Shown piece after piece: positions 45,431-55,739 of a stretch of DNA of 64,000 nucleotides. The translations under genes and the position numbers were made by a program. Position 1 is the stretch's first letter. Every line of letters begins with the position of its first letter. Under the pieces are notes generated by a model. That model was not told where the DNA came from. It did not search any database and saw nothing but the letters and a program-made list of their open reading frames with translations. Source of the stretch: Aureobasidium sp. EXF-3400 (Eukaryota; Ascomycota; Dothideomycetes; Dothideales; Saccotheciaceae); contig SWBL01000074.1 in NCBI GenBank assembly GCA_024195585.1, positions 1-64,000 on the forward strand, in the 5' to 3' direction.

Positions 45431-47299
45431 TCAATACTTACCCCTCCGTGCCTTGAACTGATCCGTTAGCTTCAAAGCCCGCTTGAATTCTGCTGCCAAC
45501 GCAAATTCGTCTTCTAGTCCGACCGAGATTCTAACGATTGTCTCACTCAATCCGTACGATGCCGCCCAATCCTTCTCCTTCGAAAACACAGTCTGTACGT
45601 AGGGCTGAGCGAGCGTGACTTTGGCTCCCAATGAGGGGCCTTTGTGGATATTCAGACTGTTGAAGAATGTGGAAGCTGTTTCCTCGTCTTCGAACTCGAG
45701 AGTAAAGAGGCCTCCATAACCGGGCTTGAAGTCCGACGTGGTGTGTCGCATCCGAGTTTGGTAGTTGGACCGGGACCAGCAGATCGAAGGGTAGTATATG
45801 TGCGTGAGTGAGCTTTTTGGTGTTCTTGCATAAGGGTGAAGAGTGCTGACCAAGTGGGCAGCGTTCCTGTTCATGATCGTCGCGTTGTAGAGGAACTGCC
45901 GACTGTTGACTTCGAGGACTCGAGCGTCTGCAGCGAACAATTCATTGACATATATTGTGTTCAGTGCTTGCCCGAGCTGGACATAGAACGGAGAAGCGGG
46001 GTTAATGACGATACTGTTATGTTCAAGAAGTTCTGGTCAGCGGACTTTCGAAGTTACGCCGAGAAGGAAACTATTGTACTTACCTCCCAGCCATCACATC
46101 AGCGTTGCAGCTGAAACTTTTCGTCAGCGAGGTCACGATGATATCCGCTACCCCTGCTACATCGACGTTGGCGAAGCTACCGATTGTCTCGTCCATAACA
46201 AGAGCAAAACCATATTCATCAGCCAGGCGTCGGATACGCTCTAGGTCCACAGTCCGTAAAAGCGGGTTCGAGGCGCACTCGCACCATACCGATTGAATCT
46301 GACGTCCGAGCGACCTCTCGTCTTGGAGGTAGAGTTCGAAGTCGTCAAGTTCTTCCGGAGTACCGAAACCATAGAATCTGACCTTGGATGCGTACTTCTC
46401 AAGGAGCTTCAAAGTCAGCTCATAGGGGAAGCCAAAGACAACGCTTTGTTGTTCCGGTCGCCAAAGCTGCAGCAATTTGTTCGTCTCGTAGATCGCAGCC
46501 ATGCCCGTCGGGTAGAGGAACACGTCCTTGGAAGAAAATGCAGAGGTCTTTTCCGGGTCAATGGCAGCGCGTTTCAACAAGTCTGAGATGCGTGATCGAA
46601 CGAGACTGTCTGCATCGACGTCCACCAGTTCGCGAAGGACACCCGGATCGTTGATACGGTCTGTCAACGGTGCAGGCTTCATATCGTCGAGATGTCTATG
46701 CATACTCTCAGCTAGCCGCGAGGATATACCGGTCCCGGTGGTCCGCCAGAATATCATTGCGGAAGAGGTGAATTCTGCCGGGAAGAAGACAAGAAAGAAG
46801 CGGCGACGACATGACGGGGAATTACTGTCGTTGTTCGCGTTGTTTTGCAAAGTTTTCGACGATTCATCCAGCAAGAAGTCCGCCGCATCGATGCGGACGA
46901 GATCGATCGATGCTGGTGCTAGATCGATGATCATGCTCTTACAACATTCTGCGTGGTCCAGCGATGGAAACACTAAACAGTTCTCCCCCTGCCCACCAAG
47001 CAGAGTGAGACAAGCAGCGTTGACCTATGCGAATTATGGACCGTCAGCCTTGTCAATCGCCGAATCGGATCGTAACCCACCTTCTTCACGTCCTGATTGA
47101 GGAAGGATCTGGGATACCCGATCTGCTGGACTTGTAGAACTCTCGGTTCCTGTGCAACCATACCCTTCATATCTTGCCAGGTTGGCAGTTGGACAGACAC
47201 AGCATGACGGTATGGAGGTACCGGAAAGCCGAGAGGAGGAGGTTGAGGTAGAGATTGGAGTTTTCCGAGAGGCTCTTCCAGACTAGGCATTGTAGGCAA
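45431..47299 (-). CDS. cystathionine gamma-synthase-like PLP enzyme
   Basis: Three exons (47299-47081, 47024-46084, 46013-45431) give 580 aa; a second Met lies at 47290. The N-terminus (PPYRHAVSVQLPTWQDM, then GYPRSFL) is the fungal cystathionine gamma-synthase type. The fold-type I core has VFLYPTGMAAIYE and the PLP Asp region ALVMDETIGSF. The Schiff-base lysine is in TSLTKSFSCNADVMAG and the C-terminal domain contains FKPGYGGLFTLEFE. Such enzymes do gamma-replacement on O-acyl- or phosphohomoserine. Related enzymes are used for secondary metabolites in fusaric acid and loline synthesis. Its neighbourhood, with an aspartokinase 6 kb away, suggests a pathway role rather than methionine synthesis. 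A GTAAGT overlaps the stop, so a longer C-terminus of about 23 residues is possible. Confidence 0.85.
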
Positions 47300-47732
47300 C
47301 GATACACGATGCTTCTCCTCTACGGTTGATGTTTGGGGTGTTCGTCCTGTCTACGATTTTTGCCAGGCTCTTTTAAGTCGATGAACTTCCATGGCCGGCC
47401 AATGGCGAGTGTGGCTTGGTTTAAAATGGTGCCGGCCGAGTCGGACATGATAATGTTTCGGAGATATAAGTCAATACCACACCCGTGGGAGTGGGCCTAG
47501 TTCAATTCCTGCGGACGGTCACTCGACCGACTTCGGTCAACATGGAGTTATCGAAGGATGGCAGGATCGACGTGTTCGGCCGAACCATGCAAAACTTCTG
47601 ACCAAGTCCGGACTGCGCCGACGACGTAAAGGCCGACAAGATGCAGGTTTCTCATGACATGAACTCTTTCACATCGCGACACCTGAATCCTGAACACCGC
47701 AATACATACACAATTCCAATACGAACATTGTC
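47300..47732. promoter_or_regulatory. divergent promoter with TCGGCCGA-type sites
   Basis: About 430 bases between the PLP enzyme and the flavin-nucleotide-binding gene. It holds the 12-bp perfect palindrome GTTCGGCCGAAC at 47574-47585 and a related element GCCGGCCGAGTCGGACATGA at 47431-47450. The CGG-CCG core suits a Zn2Cys6 dimer. Confidence 0.6.
47574..47585. promoter_or_regulatory. palindromic site GTTCGGCCGAAC
   Basis: Perfect 12-bp palindrome containing TCGGCCGA, in the divergent promoter of the PLP enzyme and the flavin-nucleotide-binding protein. It is the longest of the shared sites. Confidence 0.6.
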
Positions 47733-48574
47733 ATGTCTTCCAAAGAAACAGAAAAGCAGTATGGAAGTGGTGGTCACCGAAAGATGTCGCTGAACACCGT
47801 GAATCGCTACAGAGGTCGTGGTTCGTCATGAAAAACATCATTGGCTATTGAAACAGTCTCTTACCAATGTACAGGTCAATATGATTACCAGCAGATCTAC
47901 CCTATCATAGATCAGGCTCCTATCCTACACGTGGCCTTCTCGAGCTCCCCCGATCATGATAATGATCCCTTTCCCGTGATTCTACCTATGCTCGGTTGTA
48001 TGGGCAGTTTCGAGTCTTCTTCTAGACCTTCCGACACGGAGGCTGGTTATGTCTCTCCCGCCAAGGCGATGGAAACGAAAGTCTGGACGCCAAAGGCATC
48101 CCTGTCTGTGTCTCAGCCACGATCATGGATGGTATCGTGCTGGCTCTGACGCCTAATCACCACAGCTGCAACTACCGCTCTGCCGTCGCGTTTGGCCACG
48201 CACATGTTGTCGAAGACGAAGCCGAGCGAATCTACGCGATGGAACTGATCACGAACAATCTTGTGCCTGAACGTTGGCAACATACTCGTTACCCCAATAA
48301 GACGGAACTGAAAAGCACAGGTATCCTGAGAGTCGATATTCATTCGGCTAGCGCAAAAGTGCGTACGGGCACCACGGGCGAGGCTAGAGAGGATCTTAAG
48401 GATGAAGGAATGAGGAAGGACGTCTGGGCTGGTGTAGTGCCAACGAGAATGGTTTACGAAAAGCCAATCGCGGCTCCGACGAATTTGTTCCCTGGTGTAC
48501 CCGAGTATATCAGTGATTGGATTGAGGAGCATGATAGAACAACCGCGAGATACGTGTCCGAAGTCAGTCATTAG
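47733..48574 (+). pseudogene. flavin-nucleotide-binding (PNPOx-like) protein, frame disrupted
   Basis: Exon 1 (47733-47820) reads NTVNRYRGRG and splices over a 54-nt intron (GTTCGT...TACAG) to 47875 onwards, giving YDYQQIYPIIDQAPILHVAF, then LPMLGCMGSFE and GYVSPAKAM. At about 48067-48080 (GCGATGGAAACGAAAGTC) the family reading jumps frame. The original frame soon becomes nonsense, while the next frame continues DAKGIPVCVSATIMDGIVLALTP, HHSCNYRSAVAFG, ITNNLVPERW and SASAKVRTG to the stop at 48574. Everything else is intact and well conserved, so this is a recent single-base lesion or a sequencing error. The family binds FMN in a split-barrel fold; in bacteria relatives reduce nitroimidazoles. 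Confidence 0.7.
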
Positions 48575-48864
48575 CCGATTGACATATCTACCGAGTATAG
48601 CAAAATCAAACAGGCCATGCCCTTATGGTCAAGATTGAACTTGGTTGAGACTCTTTCGCAACAGTGATGAACAGTCGTGGTAGACGCATCTTGTGCTCGA
48701 ATCAATCACCACCGTTGATCATCACCGTTTGGTCGAGTCTCCGACACCAAGATCTCCAAGCTGTGGAGAAGAACCTGTGAGGGATCTTTAATTCTTGCTT
48801 TACCATACACCCATGTTCTCGAGAAGTCCGAATGAATGTTGAATTTGATAGTGCCATCTAGGTT

Positions 48865-50499
48865 CTACGAATCCTTCCAGAAATAACCTTCATCAACTGG
48901 CGCACCTGCCTCATGTCTCCACAAGATTCGATTAATTGCCCCATCTCCACCGTCGTCTGCATGGAATGTAAGCTTGAAATGATCCGCTGACAGTGGGTAC
49001 GTGACCATGCGTCCTCTCTTGGCCTGTTCTTCGCGAGATGCTAACCACAAGAATGTGTCATGCTCGTAATGAGTCAGAGCCCATGTCTGACTGTCAAGGC
49101 CTTGAAAGGCCACTTCCAGACCCGAAGCGGCGTTCTTCGACGCTCTCACGACGATAGTCCACTGTCGCTTCTCATCTTGATATTTACCAATGTACTCTTC
49201 CACCTTATGCATACGTGTGTCTTTAGACCTAGATATCTCCAGCTTATCTTGCAGAGTTTTGACGTTCAGAGCTGCGTTGGCTGCAGCCTCCGTCGCCAAG
49301 GCCAGATAATCCGACGGATGAGGTGTGTCAATTATTGCTTCGAGGATTGCCATGCTGACCCAGCCAGACACGTCACCCAAGGCGATTGAATTGGTACAGA
49401 CGACCACGCTACTGTCGAGCTCTGGGAGCAGTGCAATTGATACATGAGAGCCCGGCAGACTTCCACCATGTGCGATTAAGGGTCCGACATGGCTTTTAGG
49501 TATGATCTTAGGCATCTGCTTGACGTAAAGGCTGTTCCAACCCATGCCAAGGACTGTGTTCGGAAGTTGATTGCGGTACCAACCAAAGGCGTACGACCTT
49601 TCCAGTAGTGACTCTGCTGTGAAGACGTGACCCGATAGCTGCTTCAGTGCATGTTTGATTGGTAGAGGCCCGGCACTCGTCTGCACGCCAGTCTCATGAC
49701 GGAAGCTTCGAAGCAGGGCCATACTATATGTCAACAGATCTTCGGCACTGCTGACACCGCCGAGGGCCGGAGCCATGATGGTATCTCCGTGAATGGGTGA
49801 CTGGGGTAGCAGGTATGGCGAGGTGTCATCCAGAGCTGCGTATGGCCGTGCTAGATCAGGAGTTGATGCTGGGTCGACGAGATTGACAGTAGTATTCTTG
49901 AGGCCCAGAGGATCGAAAATCTTTTCCTTGAGGTATTCGGCGAAAGTCTTGCCGCTGAGTCTCTCGATCACTTCTCCGACCAATGCGTAACCCCAGTTGC
50001 TGTAAGCCCATCCTCCACGAAAGTTGCCCGTCGATGGAAGGGTATTGTAAAATGGCACCAAGTCTTTCTTGTCAAGCAGAAGGGTTGATTCAGCCCCTTG
50101 CCACCATAAATTGGACCTTCCCAAGCCCGAGCGGTGACTGAGAAGATCGACGACTGTGAGATTTTCCGTCACGACTTGACTTTGGGTCTCAAGCTCAGGG
50201 ATGATTGCTCGGATTGGCGTGTTCCAAGTTAATTTGCCTTCGGTGACCAGGATGCTTGCAGCCGCAGCTGTAAAAGTTTTCATCATGGTTCCGATGGGAA
50301 ATTGTGTGCTTCCGGTGACGGGTCTACTGGTCTCCAGATTGCTGTAGCCAGAGCTCAGGCGATGGATGACTTCACCCTGAGATGAGACAGCGATTGAAAT
50401 ACCTGGTGTCCCTGCAACACGACAGATGTCATCTATGACGGGCTCAAGACCTTTCAAGCGCTTCTGAAGATCAGCTTTGTTTATCTGGGAATGATCCAT
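48865..50499 (-). CDS. beta-lactamase/transpeptidase-fold protein with altered SxxK motif
   Basis: A single exon of 544 aa from the Met at 50499; upstream in-frame codons reach 50670 but do not look like the family. The class C beta-lactamase-like fold is clear: GTPGISIAVSS, then FPIGTMMKTFTAAAA, DLLSHRSGLGR, the YxN motif in WAYSNWGYALVGEVIER, and HGGSLPG near residue 375 in place of KTG. At the nucleophile position the usual Ser of SxxK is Thr71 (T-M-M-K74). So Lys, Tyr and HGG are kept but the nucleophile is changed. Fungal relatives in clusters act as esterases, acyltransferases or lactone-forming enzymes. A C-terminal domain of about 140 residues follows. It is divergent from the aminotransferase. 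Confidence 0.88.
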   Translation of the reverse strand: MDHSQINKADLQKRLKGLEPVIDDICRVAGTPGISIAVSSQGEVIHRLSSGYSNLETSRPVTGSTQFPIGTMMKTFTAAAASILVTEGKLTWNTPIRAIIPELETQSQVVTENLTVVDLLSHRSGLGRSNLWWQGAESTLLLDKKDLVPFYNTLPSTGNFRGGWAYSNWGYALVGEVIERLSGKTFAEYLKEKIFDPLGLKNTTVNLVDPASTPDLARPYAALDDTSPYLLPQSPIHGDTIMAPALGGVSSAEDLLTYSMALLRSFRHETGVQTSAGPLPIKHALKQLSGHVFTAESLLERSYAFGWYRNQLPNTVLGMGWNSLYVKQMPKIIPKSHVGPLIAHGGSLPGSHVSIALLPELDSSVVVCTNSIALGDVSGWVSMAILEAIIDTPHPSDYLALATEAAANAALNVKTLQDKLEISRSKDTRMHKVEEYIGKYQDEKRQWTIVVRASKNAASGLEVAFQGLDSQTWALTHYEHDTFLWLASREEQAKRGRMVTYPLSADHFKLTFHADDGGDGAINRILWRHEAGAPVDEGYFWKDS

Positions 50500-50879
50500 G
50501 CTGTGTTGAGGAATTTTACTGCGAAGAATTGGGAAAAAATGTATGTACTCGCAAAGGCCGGATGTCGAACTGGGAACGGAGTAATGGGAGCGAGGCACAT
50601 ATACTATGGATATGTAAAAGTGCCTGCAAAACAATCCGTCATCCTCGGACATATAGCTGCGTGGACGCATGGGGGATGATCGCCGACTCGGCCGATGTCG
50701 AATTCGGCCGAGTCATCTACCACCACCACCTCGAGCATGATGATAGAAATCATCGGCACTGAATCAAACATCTCAATCATTCGGTTGTCTTTTGTTCAGG
50801 GCCTTCCACTTGTATCCTTACCGCACCATCTTAGGGTGATCTCTGACACGGACTATCCGTCTTCTCACGACGACACATC
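50500..50879. promoter_or_regulatory. divergent promoter with paired TCGGCCGA sites
   Basis: About 380 bases between the beta-lactamase-like gene and the aminotransferase gene. It contains an 11-bp perfect inverted repeat: GACTCGGCCGA at 50685-50695 and TCGGCCGAGTC at 50704-50714, separated by 8 bases. Each arm contains TCGGCCGA. Confidence 0.65.
50685..50714. promoter_or_regulatory. inverted repeat GACTCGGCCGA-N8-TCGGCCGAGTC
   Basis: Two TCGGCCGA palindromes arranged as a larger inverted repeat, centred in the bidirectional promoter. This looks like a double binding site for a CGG-recognising Zn2Cys6 regulator. Confidence 0.65.
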
Positions 50880-52481
50880 ATGGCGCACCCTTTTTCGAGC
50901 GTTCCCGAAGGCAAGCTTGGTAGGATTAACGTCTCCAACTATCGTTCTTGATTACTCGATCTGATCGTCTATTCTAGAGAGCCTCAACGCCTTGCAGGCT
51001 GAATTCCGAGAGGATGTCCGCTTGAACAAAGTAGATCTTATGTGCGGCGTATATCAAACAGAAGATGGCAAGCCTTATGTCCTGCCATCGGTCAAGTTAG
51101 TAAGTATATTCATGATTCCACGCGAGTCGATTCTTACCATATTAAGGCCCGGCAAATCTTGATCGATGACCCTGACTGGGAGCATGAGTATCCGTCGTCT
51201 CACCTAGGTGAAGCCTCATTTCGACATCATAGTCTTTGTTTGCAGTATGGTTCCGACAGTCAACAGGTCAAAGAGCAGAGGTGAGTTCGCAGTTGAGTGG
51301 TTCGATGATGATGACTAAGTCAGAGGAGAATAGCATCCATGCAGACTCTGGGCGCGAGCGGAGCTTGCCATATGGGTGCCATGTTTCTTCGTGCACATTA
51401 CGAACCACACAAGACCAAAGGATTTGGCAACATCTATATTCCATCCGAGACTTGGGGTAAGTTTGCTCTTCTATTCTCATAGTGTTCGTGCTTCGCCTCA
51501 ACACGGCTGACTCGATCATGGTCAGTCAATCATCCAAACGTCTTCCATGCCGCCGGATTCGAAACCACAAATTTGCCTTACTACGACGACCTGAGCCACA
51601 AGTTTGCAGCTGATGGTTTCATCGAAGCCATCAGTGAAATTCCTTCTCAATCTGTTGTGGTGCTCCAAGTGTGTGGGAACAACCCGACAGGTTGCGATCC
51701 AACATCTGAAGAATGGCTTCAAATTGCGAGTGTATTCAAGTCAAAGCAACATTTCGCTTTCCTGGATCTTTCTTACCCAGGCTTTGTGTCTGGTAACGTG
51801 GGGCAAGACTGTGAGCCGGTCCGCCTTTTCGCCAGCTCGGAGATTCCGCTGCTAGTGGCCACGACATATGGCAAAGCTTTCGGTCTGTATGGCGAGCGTG
51901 TTGGGCATCTCAGCATACCATTACCCAACAACGAGGTCGTGATGAGGGTTGAGCAGCAGATGAAACTGCTCGCCAGAGCAGAAACGGGTGCACAGCCGCG
52001 GTTTGGGGCGCAGCTAGTTGCTAACATTCTCCAAGATCTAGACTTGAAAAGGGTCTGGGAACAAGATTTGAGACACATCGCTCAAGATCTGATAGAGACA
52101 AGACAGAGATTGGAGAATGAGTTGTGCCTGCAAGACAATACCATGGACTGGAGTTTTGTTACCAAGCAAGCAGGGATGTTCTTGCAAGTCTAGTCCTACA
52201 TGGGTGCGAAGTTATCTGCTGACGAGATCTACTAGATTCACCTCTCTCAATCAGCAGCAGATTGACTACATGAGAGAAACTTGCGCAGTCTACCTCCAAG
52301 ATACCGGTAGACTTTCCATCGCGTAAGTTAACAATTTGTCCATATATGACTGGCCTAACATCCAGATAACAGAGGGTTGAACAAGCGAAATACTGCCCTT
52401 GTTGCACGAAGCATCGTTGAGGCAAGAAAATTGGCAAAAGGATATTTGCAAGACACAAAGACCTCCAGAAAATTTAGTTGA
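50880..52481 (+). CDS. aspartate aminotransferase-like class I PLP enzyme
   Basis: Seven exons (50880-50919, 50978-51099, 51147-51280, 51329-51456, 51526-52177, 52236-52322, 52373-52481) give 423 aa in frame. The AAT-family landmarks are all present: MCGVYQTEDGKPYVLPSV, the VVVLQVCGNNPTGCDPT region (normally HNPTG), FLDLSYPGF, the PLP lysine in TTYGKAFGLYGERVG, and a C-terminal NQQQIDYMRETCAVYLQDTGRLSIAGLN. The fifth intron uses a weak donor, GTTCTT, but has a GCTGAC branch site and joins perfectly to the family pattern; read-through would stop early. It transfers amino groups between aspartate- or aromatic-type amino acids and 2-oxo acids. In this context it may make or use a pathway-specific keto acid. 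Confidence 0.88.
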
Positions 52482-52535
52482 TAACATTCCATTGACTACT
52501 GAACGTCTCGAAATTCCGCTTCGCTTTCCATCCTT

Positions 52536-53453
52536 CTAGACTACTTTATCTGGCTGAATGTTCTTTGCCTCTTCATCAATAAGTTCAAAATTAGTTATGG
52601 TCCGGTGCACAGGTTCCCATTCTCTCGTTCTCTCAAAGTGTGCCATAATCGCAGGATGACCATCTCTCCAGGTTCGTCCCAGGACCCATTGCAATGCCCT
52701 GCTGACCACTACCGCCACAAAGATATCGGCTAAAGTGGGACTCTCTCCCACCAGCCAGACTTTGTCTTTCAAGATTGTCTCCAATTTGACTAATAAAGTC
52801 AGACTCGACTTCTTTCCAGCCTCAACCGCATCCCTGTTGTATGGGGCTGGATCGGTCAGACCAGGAATCAAAGGCAGAAACCAGCGTGAGAGTGTTTGCA
52901 GGAGCTCTTGATTGGCCCAGCTTGCGTAACTGAGTACAAGTGCTTCCTCAGCGATGAGATTGGAACGACCTAGGAGGCCGGACGTGCCATTGGATCTGGC
53001 CAGATACTTGAGGTTGTAATTAGCCCTAGGTCAAACGCCAGCGGAACTTTCGAATAAGCATCTCTAGGGGAGAATGCGTGAGAACTCACATGAGCGATAG
53101 CGATTGTTTCGGTAAGCTTGACGCCAGGACCCTCTATGGCTGGAATCTTGCCTTGAGATAGTGGAAATCTTTCCATGTATGCGGGTTTGTTGATGCCCTG
53201 ACGTGGAACGACCAACGATTCTTTGAGCTCAACACCCGTAGCTGCAGCCTATTTCCACATCGTGATTGTGAGTCATCATTCAATAACAAGTTTAAGCGAA
53301 GGTTATGTACCACAATTTTGACAATGCGGGTTCGGGGGTTGTCCTAGATATCTGGGTCAGCACACGAACCGATGATGTAGTATCATGGGGACGAACGTCA
53401 TAGCCATAGAGGATAATGTCAGAAGACCCCATCGTAGAATTCATGCTGACCAT
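52536..53453 (-). CDS. glutathione S-transferase-like protein (EF1B-gamma type)
   Basis: Four exons (53453-53397, 53343-53311, 53248-53090, 53006-52536) give 239 aa. The thioredoxin-like N-terminal domain reads IILYGYDDNPRTR, then GKIPAIEGPG and the LTETIAIAHYLARS helix, as in EF1B-gamma-type GSTs. The all-helical C-terminal domain has the family's DIFVAVVVSRALQWVLG after VGESPTLAD. The third intron ends at a CAAG acceptor beyond a closer CTAG that would break frame. Such GSTs recur in fungal secondary-metabolite clusters, where they add glutathione, supply sulphur or protect the host. Its 5' end faces the aspartokinase 3' end. Confidence 0.85.
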
Positions 53454-53615
53454 TGCACTTTCGGACACTGGGACTTAGTAATGAATGATGCTTGACTTCC
53501 ATCCAGACGAAGGCTACTTATTTAATCATGAACCAGGTCAAAGTCCGAGCGTATATTCGGGCTCATCGGAAATGTGGATCTACATCAAGATAACTCCGCG
53601 CGGACGACCGTCTAC

Positions 53616-55290
53616 TCAAACATCCGAATCGGGCTTTCCGATGGGCACGGAGTTGTCACTATCCGCAGTTCTGAACATGCTTGCATGTAGTAGAGCCACG
53701 GCCTGTTCGCCTTTCTGCTCCTGGACGACACATGAGATACTGATCTCGCTTGCGCCTATGAGTGTCTTGGTCAGCTCTGCATTTGGACATCAGTAGAACA
53801 TCAGTTCTAATCACCTTGTGCAATCATCTCTACGCATATTCCATTCTCACCAAGTGTTGAGAACATCGTCCCAGCCGTGCCCAATTCTTGTTTCATCTGT
53901 CTTCCGACTATACTGACGATAGTTCGGTGAGGTAGGATATCCACGCGTCCATATTCTTGAAGTTGGGCGATGCAATTCTTGAGATCCGCCTGAAGATGCT
54001 TGGGGTCAGTCGTGTCATCGCCCGTGATTGTAGAGACCTCTGAGTGTAGAGCCAGAGAGATCTGTACCTCACTTGTGCAAAGCAGATCAATTGACAGGTT
54101 CCATCGATCAAGGATTGAGAATATACTCGCGAAGAATCGATGCGGTTTGAGCCGCTCAGCAGATCTTATGTTGATCAATAAGATATTGTCCTTCGATGTG
54201 ATTGCAATGGGACCGCCAAGGATCTTGATCGGCGTCGAGTAATTCGTGTCTTGTGGGAGCAGATCAAGAGTGGGCGAGAGCTGTAAAGTGGTGTCGATTT
54301 GCTCGTCGTCTCGAACAAGCGTTCCCTCGGCTTCTGGACTCATGACATTTTTGATGCGGATCTGGATTCTCGCCCGCATCGCCAACCGCATTGCTGTGTA
54401 GTGTATCACTTCGGATCCGTGGAATGTCAACTCAGAAGCTTCTTCGGAACTGATCAGAGGTATCATCCTGGCACTTGGCACTTTACAAGGGTCTGCCGTG
54501 AAGATGCCTTCTACTTCTTTCCAGACCTGCATTTCGCTTGCTTGGAGTCCGATTGAGATCAATGAGGCGCAAAGATCCGTATAGCCCCGGCCGATCAGAT
54601 TGAGTAAACCACCATCGATGGGTCCAAAGAATCCTGTGACTACGGGGATTTTGTCCTGACTGGAACAAATTCTGTCCGCCATCATGACGGATATGTCGTT
54701 GTAGAAAGACTGGGTCGAACGAGTTGTGGCTTCGGGGGAAATGATCTCGGAAAGATTGACCACCTCGGCAGACATCCCACGGTCCTCCAAGACAGCACAG
54801 AGAAAATGGCAGGCCAATACCTCGCCAGTACTGATGATTCTGGCCCGAATGTGGGATACATCGTGACTGACCAAGTTTGCTGCACAAAGGAGTTGCAGGG
54901 CCTCGGCACATACATCTTGGATGTTCCGGACAAGCCCTGCGAGCAGGTACGGGTCTTTGACATAGTTGCTGGCAGCATCGATGTGATCTAGATATATGGT
55001 CTGCATGATTGACTTTGAATGATCGAGTCCGGGGGTCAGAGAGTGTTTGTAGGCTTGCAAGAGACGATTCGTGGTGCCTTTGTCCTTATTGCTACTGCTG
55101 CGAGCGGAGCAAACAACGACAACCTTATTCCGAGTGGTGGCAGGCCTGCATCTCGATGAGCATATGAGATCGATGGATTGAAACGTATACACGCATGATG
55201 GACTGACTTTATGACATGTTCGACAATGTTCAGAGGGTACTTCCCTATGCTTGTGCCACCGAACTTTTGCACGACCCATTGGTTCGTCAT
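53616..55290 (-). CDS. aspartokinase, probable pathway copy
   Basis: Three exons (55290-55208, 55145-53815, 53755-53616) give 517 aa. The enzyme phosphorylates the beta-carboxyl of aspartate, first step to homoserine, threonine and methionine. The kinase core shows VVQKFGGTSIGKYP, then KVVVVCSARSS, ARIISTGEVLACHF and the substrate loop GRGYTDLCASLISIGL, with WKEVEGIFTADP. The C-terminal regulatory part has two ACT-like regions and ends MIAQ-GASEISISCV. The second intron acceptor could instead be ten bases upstream in frame-compatible form. The third exon extends the C-terminus by a polar tail. A cluster-borne aspartokinase has precedent in fusaric acid (FUB3) and loline (lolA) clusters. It has the TCGGCCGA site upstream. 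Confidence 0.9.
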
Positions 55291-55739
55291 GCTGGACTAA
55301 TGAAATCTTTGAGCGTGGTACCTGGGACGAGGTGAGTCCTTCCTCTGTGCATCTGTGTCTGTCTCCAGAAGATGTCCATTAAATCTCAATTCCTGATCTA
55401 CTCCTTGTCCGAAGCACATGCCTGTCATCTTCGCGTTGTGTCCAAGTCCGATGATGTTCTTTGTATGACGTAGGCAAAGTCCATGTCCGAAGGAGACAGG
55501 GCGGCGAACGACACACGTCTTCGTCGACGATCTTGCAGAAACACAACCGACTGGGCTGACATCCGATCGGCCGAGTGAGTGTGGGTCAACACTTTCTGTC
55601 GCGGACAACGATGGCACAATCTTCAAAAATTATGCGCTCTTGAAAGCTTGATTGAGGTCGATACGTGAGCTACATAGCACATGACTCGGTGATCTAGCCC
55701 TTTGCTATGCTGAATAAAACACCACAAGGTGATCCATTT
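55291..55739. promoter_or_regulatory. aspartokinase upstream region
   Basis: About 450 bases between the aspartokinase start and the aldolase stop. TCGGCCGA occurs at 55567-55574 within GATCGGCCGAGT, and CATGTCCGAA at about 55483-55492 resembles the half-site next to other cluster promoters. Confidence 0.5.
55567..55574. promoter_or_regulatory. TCGGCCGA site upstream of aspartokinase
   Basis: Exact copy of the shared cluster palindrome, about 277 bases upstream of the aspartokinase start codon. Confidence 0.55.

Noticed and set aside
47480..47520. tRNA-like T-loop (AGTTCAATTCC)
   Set aside because: No acceptor stem, D-loop or anticodon arm can be drawn around it.
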